This document shows positions 37,516 to 49,095 of a DNA stretch of 64,000 nt, in pieces. Where the stretch lies: the NCBI GenBank assembly GCA_947247005.1, contig OX365949.1, positions 20,401,130 to 20,465,129 of the forward strand. The letters run 5' to 3'. Source of the DNA: Spisula solida. Its lineage: Eukaryota > Mollusca > Bivalvia > Venerida > Mactridae. Below the pieces are notes generated by a model. That model worked only from the letters and a program-made list of their open reading frames with translations, was not told the origin of the DNA and did not search any database. Position 1 is the first letter of the stretch; each line of letters starts with the position of its first letter. Position numbers and translations under genes: made by a program.

Positions 37516-38112
37516 GCGACGGAGAAAACATCTCACAGAATGTGCTATCACATGATTCTTTATACCTGAACATATTTGCATACTATTGTAAGTACATAGG
37601 CAGTGGGTGGGGTACTTTCTTACATAGTGATATTAGTGCGATAATGAATGATTTCGTGAAATAACCAGTTACAAACATATCTCTTCAAGTTCCCCATGGT
37701 GCTCTCAGAGTACAATATCAACACACAAGGAAATAAATAACAGAACACTTGCCTAGAATACCCCAAACACTCTTCATAATAATTAATGAAATGAGTCCAA
37801 TATATACATAATTATGTTACATACACACAAACAATGAAATGTGTCAAGGACGATGGCAAACAGGGTAACCATGGACAACACGTTTTATCATTATACAAAT
37901 GACATGTCCTTTCTTACATAAATCCTATATTTTTGAATTTAGCGATGATTTCTTATGTCTCGACTCGTACCGGTTCTGATATTCAATCCTGCGATAGTCA
38001 TATCAGACCGGGGTACCAGACTATCTGGTTTGCGACACGAATAGTGTATATGCCTAACTTATTCATACCTATCAATGCCTAGTAACTTAATCCTTACCTT
38101 CAAATCCCTAAA

Positions 38113-38238
38113 TTAATCATTACTTTCCAATGCCCAATTTAATCATTACTTTCCAATGCCTAACTTAATTGTCACTTTCCAATACCTAACTTCATCATTA
38201 ATTTCCAATGCCTAACTTAATCAGTATTTCCAATTGGT
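38113..38238 (+). repeat. 26-bp tandem repeat, copy 1 (~5 units)
   Basis: Units resemble TTAATCATTACTTTCCAATG plus CCTAAC. The equivalent array lies near 48973-49090. Confidence 0.85.
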
Positions 38239-38689
38239 ATTATCAAATACTTACTTTTTTATTAAACGTGACTTATTGGCATCGGACATATACGCAAACT
38301 CAGTCAAGTAATATTCTATAAATCTTGTTTCGAAACCTCGACCGTCTCCAGGGCACACAATATTGTAAGTTTTACGCATGCTGTCTCGAAATGTTTACGG
38401 TCGGACTACTTTCAAGGAGAAAAGCATCAAATCTTGCTATATATAATTACTACGCGATTTTTTTTAATACAGCGTATGAACATGTTATTTTAAAAAACTC
38501 CTAGATTGTTTTGCTAATGACAGAAGAATAAGGACTTCAATAGGCGCGCCCGCCCACAAAGGAGGCTGTTAAAAATTGGCTTATTAAACAGGATATCACC
38601 TTTGTTGACTCTCGAAATAGTCAGTCTTTGTTAGCAGATGATAGTATACTGAATTATAAGTAAAATCAGTGTTTGCCTAGTTTTATATT

Positions 38690-38965
38690 GTTAAATGCAG
38701 TACCTAAGGTTGTCTCTTAATCCTTACTCAACACACCAAGGCAAAAACAAAATGATATGGTGGTTCTTGGGTGGTCTTAACAATGCATCTTAAGGGAAAA
38801 CTTAAAATGTTCTTAAAATCTTAAAATTTCCTTAAGTGTATCAACGTATGGAAAAAATCAAGATTTTCATTTTTTACATAGTCTAGAAGCATTAGGTAAA
38901 ATGTGCAGCTTAAGTCAAAATATTTAAGTTTTCCCTTAGAACTACAATATAACTTGTTTTTGCCT
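38690..38965. repeat. Foldback-like AT-rich segment, copy 1
   Basis: CTTAAGGGAAAACTTAAA (~38789) pairs with TTTAAGTTTTCCCTTAG (~38923) about 140 bp away, with several further CTTAAAA repeats. Equivalent at 49545-49815. Confidence 0.5.
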
Positions 38966-39480
38966 AATACAGAGTTCAAACATATGGAAAGGACAAAGCA
39001 ATTTTATAATTACTGTGATTATATTAGTGGATAGCAAATACAGAACAATGCTACATGTCCAACCTATAACACATGTAATATACAATAAAAGCAATTACAA
39101 AATTTGAACATAATTATAGTGCTGAAGTAATTAACATTGGATTATTAAATGGCCCCAAATCCACGAAAAACAACTTATTGCTTAGCTAAGAATGCTAATT
39201 TCAAAAAACATGTTTGTGGGTTATACAAATATATATTGTTTCGTCTCAATGGGATGTCAATTCACCAGAGAAAAACATTATAAGTTTACAGAAAAAAGTG
39301 TTTTAACGTAGTAAACATCTAAAGTAAAAGCTTAAATCCTATACAACAGGCTGAAGTAGGAAATTCATTTTTGTTGCCTTTCCATGAGTATTTCATACAA
39401 CATTTACCTACTATATTATTATTAGCAATAAATAAGTTTCTGGAAGCGATATACATAACAAGACTAAATGTGTAGTCATA

Positions 39481-39689
39481 TAGTCCAGTTAGGATATTGT
39501 TACAGTGACGTTGCAGTTTATGTGTACGCAAAAATCACAACTATTGTCTAAACAGGTAGAGCGAAGTTTAGTATGTTAGTTTAGCATTGAAATTATAGTT
39601 GTTTGTACAGTATAAGCCTTTATAATGGTTTTACACCGTTAAAGTGGACTCGACCGCTGCGTCACTGGATTTTTATCCTGACTGGACTA
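39481..39689. mobile_element. 209-bp MITE with TA target duplication, present only in copy 1
   Basis: Ends TAGTCCAGTTAGGATA and, reverse complemented, TAGTCCAGTCAGGATA; both continue to an inner CAGTGACG. TA flanks (39479-39480 and 39690-39691). Copy 2 has the uninterrupted GTCATAATTATAATG at ~50332, an empty site with a single TA. A diverged relative lies at 58461-58672. The TA duplication fits Tc1/mariner-type mobilisation. Confidence 0.92.
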
Positions 39690-39965
39690 TAATTATAATG
39701 AATTTAAAATAACAGTCTTAGCTAAGTTATAACTTTAGTTCTTCCGTGAAATTCGGGCCCAGAAACCAACACAACTGCCTCTTCATTCCCCATAGTTGGT
39801 GCTCACGAGCTTCGAAATACAGTACACTATGTAAGTGAGATTTGGAGGACGACACGATTTAGCCAAAAACATAATCAGTAACATTTAGCAGTAGTTGTCA
39901 ATAAATGAGCAAAACATGACATTTGAAGTGATTTGGACAGGAGCAGTTTTGAACTATGTCTATAT

Positions 39966-40030
39966 TACTAAATTTCACCGTCTTTGCGTCACTATTTCAT
40001 ATGACGTCATTTCCGGTGGTCAACAGATGT
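39966..40030 (+). repeat. Solo unit of the CRE-bearing repeat, copy 1
   Basis: GCGTCACTATTTCATATGACGTCATTTCCGG.. (TGACGTCA at 40002-40009) matches the 72-bp array unit 1.6 kb downstream. Counterpart in copy 2 has TGACGTCA at 50648-50655. Confidence 0.7.
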
Positions 40031-41529
40031 CCAGTATGTAGGCTACCTTTGTTGTATATTATATGTTTAAGTAAAATAGGTGAGTGGCATCTCACATTGT
40101 CCAATGGTATAAATAGATTATACATGTCAGTCACTTGTTTACAACACATTATGTACAAAATATTACAATTTCTCTATTAATGTCTTATTTTATAGACATT
40201 TTGTGTATTAGTATATGAAGCTCAGTAAAAAAGATTTTGGTTTTCACTGCTTTTTTTCTCCCATTAATCTGTTTAAAACAATAAAAATACCATTTTACAA
40301 TATTGCTATGTTTGTATACAAGTGTCTGACCTGAATAAATGAACTATAACACTGTATATTATTTTGAATATCTAATATGGATAACTCGCTAAGTTTGTAT
40401 TAATATATGATTATATCACATGTAATTAAAAGCAATCATTTCTTTACCTACACTAAGCTTGGAACAGTGGAGTTAAATAATATATGACAATCATTCGGAG
40501 CACCTTGCACCACGCCGTGTATCAACCTACACCACAAGTTCCATTACATGAAATGATAAATATGCACATGGAATAACGTCAATAAAACATTATACAAGAC
40601 ATAGTAATCATATTAAAATCACATTATAGAGCAATGACTAAGCATCAATATTTTGTCTAAACCCCTCATTTAAACGAAACAGAGCTATTATACTTCACCC
40701 TATTAAACAATCATATCTCCATGTAATGGATTTCTAACCAAATGAATATGAAGAATGAATACAAATCACCATTTATTGTATGCAATATTATGACTCATAG
40801 CATTACATCTTCTATAAAAAGCTTTCTTACAAAAAATATCATGGTTCAGAACGAATATTTAATTGAATTCTTCGAAGTGGAATCCCGAGACACAGTCGCG
40901 ACCGTAACTTAATTTGAAGAAAAAACCCACCACGTGTTGAACAGATCACTCTTTATAGATTAGTTTTAAAGATATTCTATGCCCATCTTAATATTGTTAA
41001 AATACGATATTTTTATGATCACAGTGGCCAAAATATTGGTAAATAGAATCATTGTCATCCAATGACTTTACAGTATATTGGTAGTTTTAACGAAATTAAA
41101 TGCGACATATAGAACTATTTTCAGAGCAATTTCATGATTCCAATTACGGATATTATAGCTAATAGGATAAAAAAAAGATTGGATCTTTCGTTTAATAGAA
41201 AATTTTATAAAATACCATAGAACATCATTAAAACTTTTGCTTGATACACGGAACAGTCCAAAGTGTTCCGAATGATGAAAACTCCTCAAATGACATACCT
41301 CTATCGTACTGAGCATTAGCTTGGTTTGGAATGTTACAATTTTTAAAATAATAAAAATAAACCTCAGATTTATTTAACTGGATAAATAAGCAGCATGAAA
41401 AATGGAAATAATACAGACAGGGATATCCTCATGCATTCTTGACCATACAAGTCAGGTGCGTACATAAATAATGGAAAAACCCGTGGTGCAGGATTTCATT
41501 TCACTGGCAAACAGTCTTCATACAACGTC

Positions 41530-41950
41530 GAACGTATCTATGTAATGTTATTACTAATATCCAAGGTATTTGCGTCCCTTTTTCGCGTGACGTCACATCC
41601 TGAGGTCAACTATGTAATAATATCACTAATATCCAACGTATTTGAGTTACTATTTCGCGTGACGTCACATCCGGACGTCAACTATGTAATTGTATTACCA
41701 ATATCCATAGTATCGGCGTCACTTTTTATGTGACGTCTCATCCGAGCGTCAACTATATAATAATATTACTAATATACATCGTCTTTATGTCACTATTTCA
41801 TGTGACGTCACATCCGGAGGTCAACTACATAATTGTATTACTAATATCCATTGCATTTCCGCCTATAATTTATGTGACGTTACATCAGGAGGTCAACTAT
41901 ATAATTACACCTCTAATAACAATCGCCATTACATGTGACGACAAATGTTG
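41530..41950 (+). repeat. 72-bp tandem array with CRE palindromes, copy 1 (6 units)
   Basis: TGACGTCA or a one-to-two-base variant at 41588, 41660, 41731 (TGACGTCT), 41803, 41875 (TGACGTTA) and 41936 (TGACGACA). Three of six are perfect. Units also share CATCCGGAGGTCAACTAT. The frame is broken near 41731. Confidence 0.88.
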
Positions 41951-42369
41951 CACCATAATTCCCTCGTTACTGATGACACAAAACTATCAATAGTATATTA
42001 AATACAAATTTTATCCCCTATTAATAAACACTCACATATTCCATATTCGAACATTTAATGTACTGACTGAATTCGTCTAAGATTAAGAAGACTGTTACTA
42101 ACATAGCATGTTACATTACAGTCGAATCACAAATCCATTAATTTTAACACATGAACTAATTATTTGCATTTAGTAGTTAATTAACACAGACCTTTTTAAA
42201 ACTCTAATGAATAGATTCACGTGGCATGATGTGCTTAAAGCTTTTTTATTTCTCATATTTTTGTCTTGGACAAGTTTCCATTTATTAGGAAAGCACGAGC
42301 CTTGTTTAAACTAGTCCTGGATTGGTAGAACGAAAATATTCTCACTGTTAATTCCTAGCATTATATGTG

Positions 42370-42911
42370 GGTCGAAGGTCAAAGGTGAAGGTCACTGTGA
42401 CCTTTACTATTTCTGATTCTTTAAATGGTTTTCGTTTATTTACTCTAGAACGCTTTGACCTAGGATCTTCAATCTTGAGAGGAAGGATGGCCAGGAACAG
42501 TAGATGACTCCTGCTGATTTTGAGGTCAGACGGTCAAAGGTCAAGGTCACTGTGACATTTTCAGTTTCTGACTATTTAAATGGTTTCCGTTAAATTTCTC
42601 AAGAACGCTTTGACCTAGGATCTTCAAACTATACATGGAGGTTGGGCAGCAACAGTAGTTGACCCCTATTGATTTTGAGGTCAGTAGGTCAAAGGTCAAG
42701 GTCATTGTGACCTTTACTATTTCTGACTATTTAAATTGTTTCCGTTCAATTACTCAAGAACGCTTTGACCTAGGAACTCAAACTTTACATGGAGGTTGGA
42801 CAGCAACAGTAGATGACCCTATTGATTTTGAGGTCAAAGGTCAAGGTCACTGTGACCTTCACCATTCCTGACTATTGGGCTGCCATGGGGCATACGTGTT
42901 TTACAAACATC
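42370..42911 (+). repeat. ~155-bp tandem repeat with ERE-like and DR1-like motifs
   Basis: About 3.3 units. Palindromes AGGTCACTGTGACCT (42389-42403), AGGTCATTGTGACCT (42699-42713), AGGTCACTGTGACCT (42844-42858) and a decayed one at 42544. DR1 AGGTCAAAGGTCA at 42686-42698 and 42831-42843. Ends with the same GGGGCATACGTGTTTTACAA/CATCTCTTG segment as the 16.5 kb element (there reversed). Starts exactly where the segmental duplication stops. Confidence 0.85.
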
Positions 42912-44690
42912 TCTTGTTTGTTATCAGTTTCGCGTAACACACAATAATAACACACACATTTAATATTTGGACAACCATTATAAAATGTAATCATTTAGGC
43001 TTCTTCTGTGCCATTTAGTAATGTGCTGATAAATGTAGAGGCACACAAACCACGCGTTTCTTGGGGTTTGAACAATGTTCATTGCATCTAGAAACGCAAC
43101 GTTTTTATTCTCGGTTTGTTTTGAATTTTGTGAAGTAGTATTGTATAATTTTATTGATCGGGTCACGTAAATGCCGTGATTCCAGAGAATCACAAAAAGC
43201 ACGAATTCACGGTGCACCATTAACGCATGATAAAATTTGGTATAAATTGCATCGAATAATTTGTAAAATTTGCTAATGGAAAGAAAATCACAAAAATCAC
43301 AAACGAAGAGTCATAGGTTTCGGAATAAAAATGCTACGATTGTCCAAACATATGCATATTCACACCATTGGGAAAAATAGTCATGCTTCGGCAACTTCTC
43401 GACTAGAATCATGCTGCTAGCAAAATGGCACCGTTCGCGACCGTCCCAGTTCAGGTCATCAACGTTTAAAACTGCCCGGAACAGGTTCACAACTGCTTCA
43501 GACATTGCTATTCAACTTGTTGGGAGTCATGGGAAAATAATCAATCAATCAATGATCGATATTTTGCATAATCACTTAGAACGACGATTCTGAAAAAATG
43601 CAGATTTTTTCGTGAATTTTTGTAATTCGGTATTTTTCAGATGTACAATACACCCGAAGACAGTTGAATCGCGTTTAAGTTATGAAGTTAAGCGATAACA
43701 TGCTATAGGTGTATTGTTAATGGAATAAAGTAACATCAATAATCGGATGAAAAATATAGTTAATAGACCCAGTGTTGCGTTTCTAGATGAATTCAGTATA
43801 TTTATATTTTTGGTGGGGCATATGTACATGTTTCACGACACATGATTCACAAACTTTAACGTATGCGTAGAAACTATCGGACCTACACAACTTGTATAAA
43901 ACGAATAGTGCTAGTTGTCTTGGTAGTATATTTATTTTGTTATTTCAAATACCATTATAATCAATTCAATGTTTCTGAAATAATTTATTACCTGTAACAC
44001 GTATATCACCATGAATATGCATATCGGACCCTCTCTGTGCTGGCGTTGCAATGGTTTAACAGTCGGCTCTGGACCTGGGAGGTTAGAAAAATCCACGTTT
44101 TGTCCAAATAATAGGTATGTATAGATCACGAGTTGACGCAGGGTTTTATTGTTCTATTAAATTGTTCTATTAATTTTGTTTCATTGTCTGACACAAGTTC
44201 AAACTAAGATGGAATGTAGGCCAGGGTACTTGCTTGGATGAACATCGGGTTGTGTTTACGAAGTTCCGAGATGTTTCGTTGTTTGAACGTGTATCTGTTT
44301 AATGTTTTGTTGGAGTTGGTTATTAAGACCTCCTTTGTATCGAAGCCCTTTTTCTTCTCATGATGATATAATCTGAGGAAAAGATTAATGCTTAACGTCA
44401 TTGTTGGATAAAATGTCATGAATGATATCGTTAGATCATGATGTTTTAACTTAAGTACTAGCTGAATAAACTACATTTGAATACACATATACTTGTTATT
44501 GGTTGATTGTGTAAGATTTCGGCTTTCATGTTATATTCCTTCTCACTCATTCCCATATCTTATTATAACATTATATCATACACCATATAATATGGGATAC
44601 TTGTCAGATTGAATATAGCCCAGCTCATTTTCATTACATAAGGTATTTTTTGAAACTTAACTCCGAACCGTTGCATTATCTGAAAATAGC
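42912..44690. other. Intergenic, no gene seen
   Basis: AT-rich. Frames at 42978-43220, 43311-43593, 43932-44129 and 44204-44419 show no family resemblance or repeat structure and are unsupported. Confidence 0.5.
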
Positions 44691-45120
44691 TCCGAACCGT
44701 AGCATTTTCATTTTAGCTCCGAATCGTAGCATTTTTGTTTATGTCGTCTCATTTTGCCTGTTGCTCACATTAATCAGAAACATTTTGCTAGTCGGTCTTT
44801 AATTTTGCCACCCACGTTTTCGCAATTTAATTGTAACTTTAAATGAAGCTATAATTTATTAAGGACATGTTTAAGTGAATTGCTCCGAACCGTAGCATAG
44901 CATATTGCGGTTTACGGAATGCGCCGTTTATTTGCTTTTGAAAGGAGACGGCGCTCGTCGATATTTCATCCAGATTGGTCAACTATTAAGAAAGTTACAA
45001 GCAAACAAACATGTTAGTACCTGATTCGAGGCATTTTGTTGACAAAATTGGCTCCGAACATCTGGCATCTGGTCTGGTTGGTTCCCCACAGTGGTAGTTT
45101 TGTTGGGTCACTACATGGCT
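44690..45120 (+). mobile_element. Non-autonomous repeat V, copy 2
   Basis: Forward counterpart of the reverse complement of 19210-19655. Three short CTCCGAACCGTAGCAT tandem echoes lie at 44660-44735, and another at ~44883. Confidence 0.75.
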
Positions 45121-45534
45121 TTACTAACAACCAGAAGACTCGTGTTCGTTTCCTGGGGGTAATGTTATGACCACCTGCAGCCACTTATAACAGTAACAAT
45201 TGGATTGTTTTATGTTCGATAACATTGATATTAAGGAAGTTGCTCAGGCACGTGCATCTCATGTATATCTTGAAATTTACAGTAACACTTACGTTCGTTG
45301 GGTTACCATGTGCGTATTTATCTATATAATATCCACCTCAAAATTAGATTAGGCACACATTGTCGTCATCGTGTAAAATATAATCCTCGCAGAAAAATAT
45401 CTTAGAGTGAAGGCGGTCGTTTCGTTATGACTGTGTTTATAGTGTCAACAATGGACATTTCATCACATAGCTTGAATTAAAGGTACTTAATAAATTATGT
45501 ACTAGTTGTGTACATGTATTTTTGTTTACATGTG

Positions 45535-45870
45535 AATCAATCGTCGATGGACATGATCCAGCTTGTTCAGTTTTGGCTTGAATGTCCCGGCGAATGCCTG
45601 GTGGCGCTGTGCTAGAATGAAGAAAGATTTTAAGTAAAGAGTAGTTTTCTGACAAGATTTGTTGTTTTTCTCAAAATAGCGTTTTTGTACTAACGCCGTC
45701 TCATTCTAAGCCAGCGATATGTGACTCAATCGTCGATGAAAATAATCCAGTTTTGGCTTGGATGTCCCGGCGAATGTCTGGCGACGCTGTGCTAGAATGA
45801 AGAGGGATGTCATCAGCGAAATTGAGACCTTCCAGTGTTTTATGACTGTCCACTGTAGACCTCTTTTGTC
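45535..45870 (-). pseudogene. Reverse-transcriptase relic (LINE), copy 2, internally repeated
   Basis: The minus strand reads LEGLNFADDIPLHSSTASPDIRRDIQAKT (split here: LEGLNFADDIPLHSS, RRDIQAKT), keeping the FADD catalytic-type motif lost in copy 1. A second, shorter echo (HSSTAPPGIRRDIQAKT) lies ~180 bp away, so this relic was locally tandem-duplicated in copy 2 only. Confidence 0.6.
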
Positions 45871-46276
45871 GTCCTTTGTAGTTTATTTCATCAGCAAGTC
45901 GATACATATTGAGCAGAGTAAAGGAGACATTATATGAAAGCGACAACTAACCTTTTCGAAGTCAGTTTACAGTATTTTGATGATACTTAAGATCTTCTTT
46001 GGTACCAATACAAGTGTACTAAATCTTTGAAATCGCCAGGTTTTAAAATATATTCGGACTTCAAGCCAAGTTCACAGCAACATACCAAAAAAGTAGTACA
46101 AATAATAACACTTGAAAAAGTGATATATCGTCGTGGGTTTATTTGAATAGAACACAATATTTCAATGATTTAAAACAACATAATGAATGTTAGAAGATCA
46201 ACAGTAATTAGTTAAACTACATGAAAGTCAAATGGTATAATAATTCCGCATGCAAACACATTAAATGTAATAATAT

Positions 46277-46305
46277 CACGTGACGTAGGTTATCACGTGA
46301 CGTCA
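46277..46305 (+). promoter_or_regulatory. Paired E-box/CRE composite motifs, copy 2
   Basis: CACGTGACGT at 46277 and CACGTGACGTCA at 46294, identical spacing to copy 1. Confidence 0.35.
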
Positions 46306-46388
46306 GTTACAGTTTTCGCGCCAAATTCAACATTGTTTTGTCAAAGTTGAATGAGGAGAATGCAACGTTTTTAAAAAAATTAAAGTTT

Positions 46389-46535
46389 ATACCTGGGTCA
46401 CAAATCACCCATACACCGGACGATGTCCGTGTATCCGATATGTACCCGATGTCCGTCCGGACTCAGGTCCGATTTGAACAAAGTACGCTGTCCGATGATC
46501 AGACGGCGATCGGACTGGAAGTGTGACCCTGGCAT
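46389..46535. mobile_element. ~147-bp MITE with ACCTGGGTCACA ends, copy 2
   Basis: ATACCTGGGTCACA and TGTGACCCTGGCAT ends; the TIR match is better than in copy 1. Confidence 0.7.
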
Positions 46536-46732
46536 AAATATGAATATTTGTCCCAAGAAAATATACACAATTACATATACTTGTACAACCCAACCTCTCC
46601 AAAACGACCATCTCTAAAACAACGACCGGTCATCACGGAAAATCGCTGTCACTTATTCCGCATGAAAGTTTGTAGATCTATAAATCATGTCTCAAGAGCG
46701 ATAACCTCCCAATAACAACCTACATAATTATG

Positions 46733-46915
46733 TGTTGCTCAATGAGGGTCGCACCGGACAGGTTGCTATACCTTATATTGAGCTACAAGTCTCGATTAAT
46801 TAAAAATGCGATGTTTATCGTTATTCTCAGGATATCCATTTCAGAGCATTTAACTTACATAATAAGGCGTTGCTCAATGAGGGTCGCACCGGAGAGGTTG
46901 CTATATCTTAATTTA
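46733..46915 (+). repeat. 134-bp direct repeat pair, copy 2
   Basis: Counterpart of 35866-36045. Confidence 0.75.
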
Positions 46916-47763
46916 TACCAATTATGCTCGTTTTAGGTCAATCATTGTAAGAAATCTAACCTGGATTTATTTCAACTTTGAAATAAAGCGCCCCAAGACT
47001 GACTTAGTCAGAGTTTAAACTACCATCATTATTACAGATTATGGTTTAGTGTAGCGAATTTTATTTAAAGTACTTTAACATGCAGTACGCACTACGGTCG
47101 GATAGTAAAACCAGGCATAATCTATACGAATAATTTCATTAAAATAGCCCGAATGCAATAGACAAAATGCTTTTACATTGCATTTAAATTTGTTTAAGGC
47201 AGATTTTTAAATTGAAAGTCGTTTTTATTTTATGCCGCTTTCAATAATTAAAAGCAACATGCAGTTGATATTATGGCTGCAAAGGAATGTGATTTCAAAA
47301 GTAATGTGCTGTGGTGTTATAATATAATCATATAATTATGTTATACATGATACACACTATATTTGCAAGTACTATCTCACTTAAGAATATTTGCAGTATG
47401 TCGTGCAGAGAAAACGTGCGCACATAAGTGACGTTAGTGCTGCAAGTACTCGATATTAACACGTATTCAATATGACCTTGTACTCTTAGTTTCATTAGTT
47501 ATATTGACTAATGTGACACGAATTTGAAATTGTATTCCATGCGTGGAAATATTCTGTGCCACGTGACCAAAGGTTCCACGTGATCAAGTGCAATATTTAG
47601 GAAAACAAGTTACTGCTGTAATACGTTCGTGACATAGACTTTTCAAGTGTCACGGTTCAGGAAAATAAATAGAGTAACTCCTGTTATTTTGACGAAGTGT
47701 TACCAAACACATTTACCATTCTATATGCATTAACTTCGCATGAATGTCTTAGAATCCGTAATT

Positions 47764-48374
47764 GGCAGAATGCGTCATACAAACTTGCAGTATTGTGCTG
47801 GCCGAGGGCTTCATACAAATTCACTGTACTATACTGCACTAGGACGAGTGCGTCATACAAACTGGCGGTACTGCCCTAGGCGAGTACGTCATACAAACGG
47901 ACAGTGCTGTACTAGAGCGAGTAAGTCACACGATCGTATTGTATTATACTGGGGCGAGTACGTCATGTAAACTGGCAATACTGTCCTAGGCGAGTACGTA
48001 ATTGACAGTTCTGTACTGGGTGATAACGTCATACAAACTGGCAATACTATGTTGGACGACTACGTCATACAAACCGTCAATACTGTGTGGGGCGAGTACG
48101 CCATAAAAATAGGCAATACTGTGTGGAACGAGTACGCCATACAAACCGTCAATACTGTGTAGAGCGAGCACGACATACAAACTGACAATACTGTGTGGGG
48201 CGAGTACGCCATACACACAGGCAATACTCTGTTGGGCGAGTACGCCATACAAACCGGCAATACTATTTAGGACGAGTACGCCATACAAACCGGCAATACT
48301 ATTTGGGATGCGTATGTCATACAAACCGGCAATACTGATTGGGACGAGTACGTCATACAAACTGGCAGTATATT
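47764..48374 (+). repeat. 36-bp minisatellite, copy 2
   Basis: Same unit number as copy 1 with a handful of substitutions. The minus-strand 148-codon frame at 47986-48432 stays open but its changes are all non-synonymous. Confidence 0.9.
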
Positions 48375-48972
48375 GCGACGGAGAAAACATCTCACAGAAT
48401 GTGCTATCACATGATTCTTTATACCTGAACATATTTGCATACTATTGTAAGTACATAGGAAGTGGGTGGGGTACTTTCTTACATAGTGATATTAGTGCGA
48501 TAATGAATGATTTTGTGAAATAACCAGTTACAAACATATCTCTTCAAGTTCCCCATGGTGCTCTCAGAGTACAATATCAACACACAAGGAAATAAATAAC
48601 AGAACACTTGCCTAGAATACCCAAACACTCTTCATAATAATTAATGAAATGAGTCCAATATATACATAATTATGTTACATACACACAAACAATGAAATGT
48701 GTCAAGGACGATGGCAAACAGGGTAACCATGGACAACACGTTTTATCATTATACAAATGACATGTCCTTCCTTACATAAATCCTATATTTTTGAATTTAG
48801 CGATGATTTCTGATGTCTCGACTCGTACCGGTTCTGATATTCAATCCTGCGATAGTCATATCAGACCGGGGTACCAGACTATCCGGTTTCCGACACGAAT
48901 AGTGTATATGCCTAACTTATTCATACCTATCAATGCCTAGTAACTTAATCCTTACCTTCAAATCCCTAAATT

Positions 48973-49095
48973 AATCATTACTTTCCAATGCCCAATTTAA
49001 TCATTACTTTCCAATGCCTAACTTAATTGTCACTTTCCAATACCTAACTTCATCATTAATTTCCAATGCCTAACTTAATCAGTATTTCCAATTGG
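48973..49095 (+). repeat. 26-bp tandem repeat, copy 2
   Basis: Counterpart of 38113-38238. Confidence 0.85.

Larger units (their letters stand above)
34120..42367 (+). repeat. Segmental duplication, copy 1
   Basis: Direct duplicate of 45240-53044. Offset is about 10859 bp through 36.4-39.4 kb and about 10638 bp after the copy-1-only MITE. The centre (36.36-39.45 kb) is nearly identical, the ends clearly diverged. The left edge is blurred by a ~200-bp indel (34170-34380). The right edge falls after CACTGTTAATTCCTAGCATT. Confidence 0.93.

Noticed and set aside
37127..37573. 148-codon repetitive 'protein' (12-residue repeat) on the minus strand and its twin at 47986-48432
   Set aside because: Direct consequence of a 36-bp minisatellite; open on both strands; all copy-to-copy differences are non-synonymous.
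42368..43300. A second, truncated copy of the SK channel after duplication copy 1
   Set aside because: No channel-like sequence follows 42367; the tandem ERE repeat and unrelated DNA are there instead.
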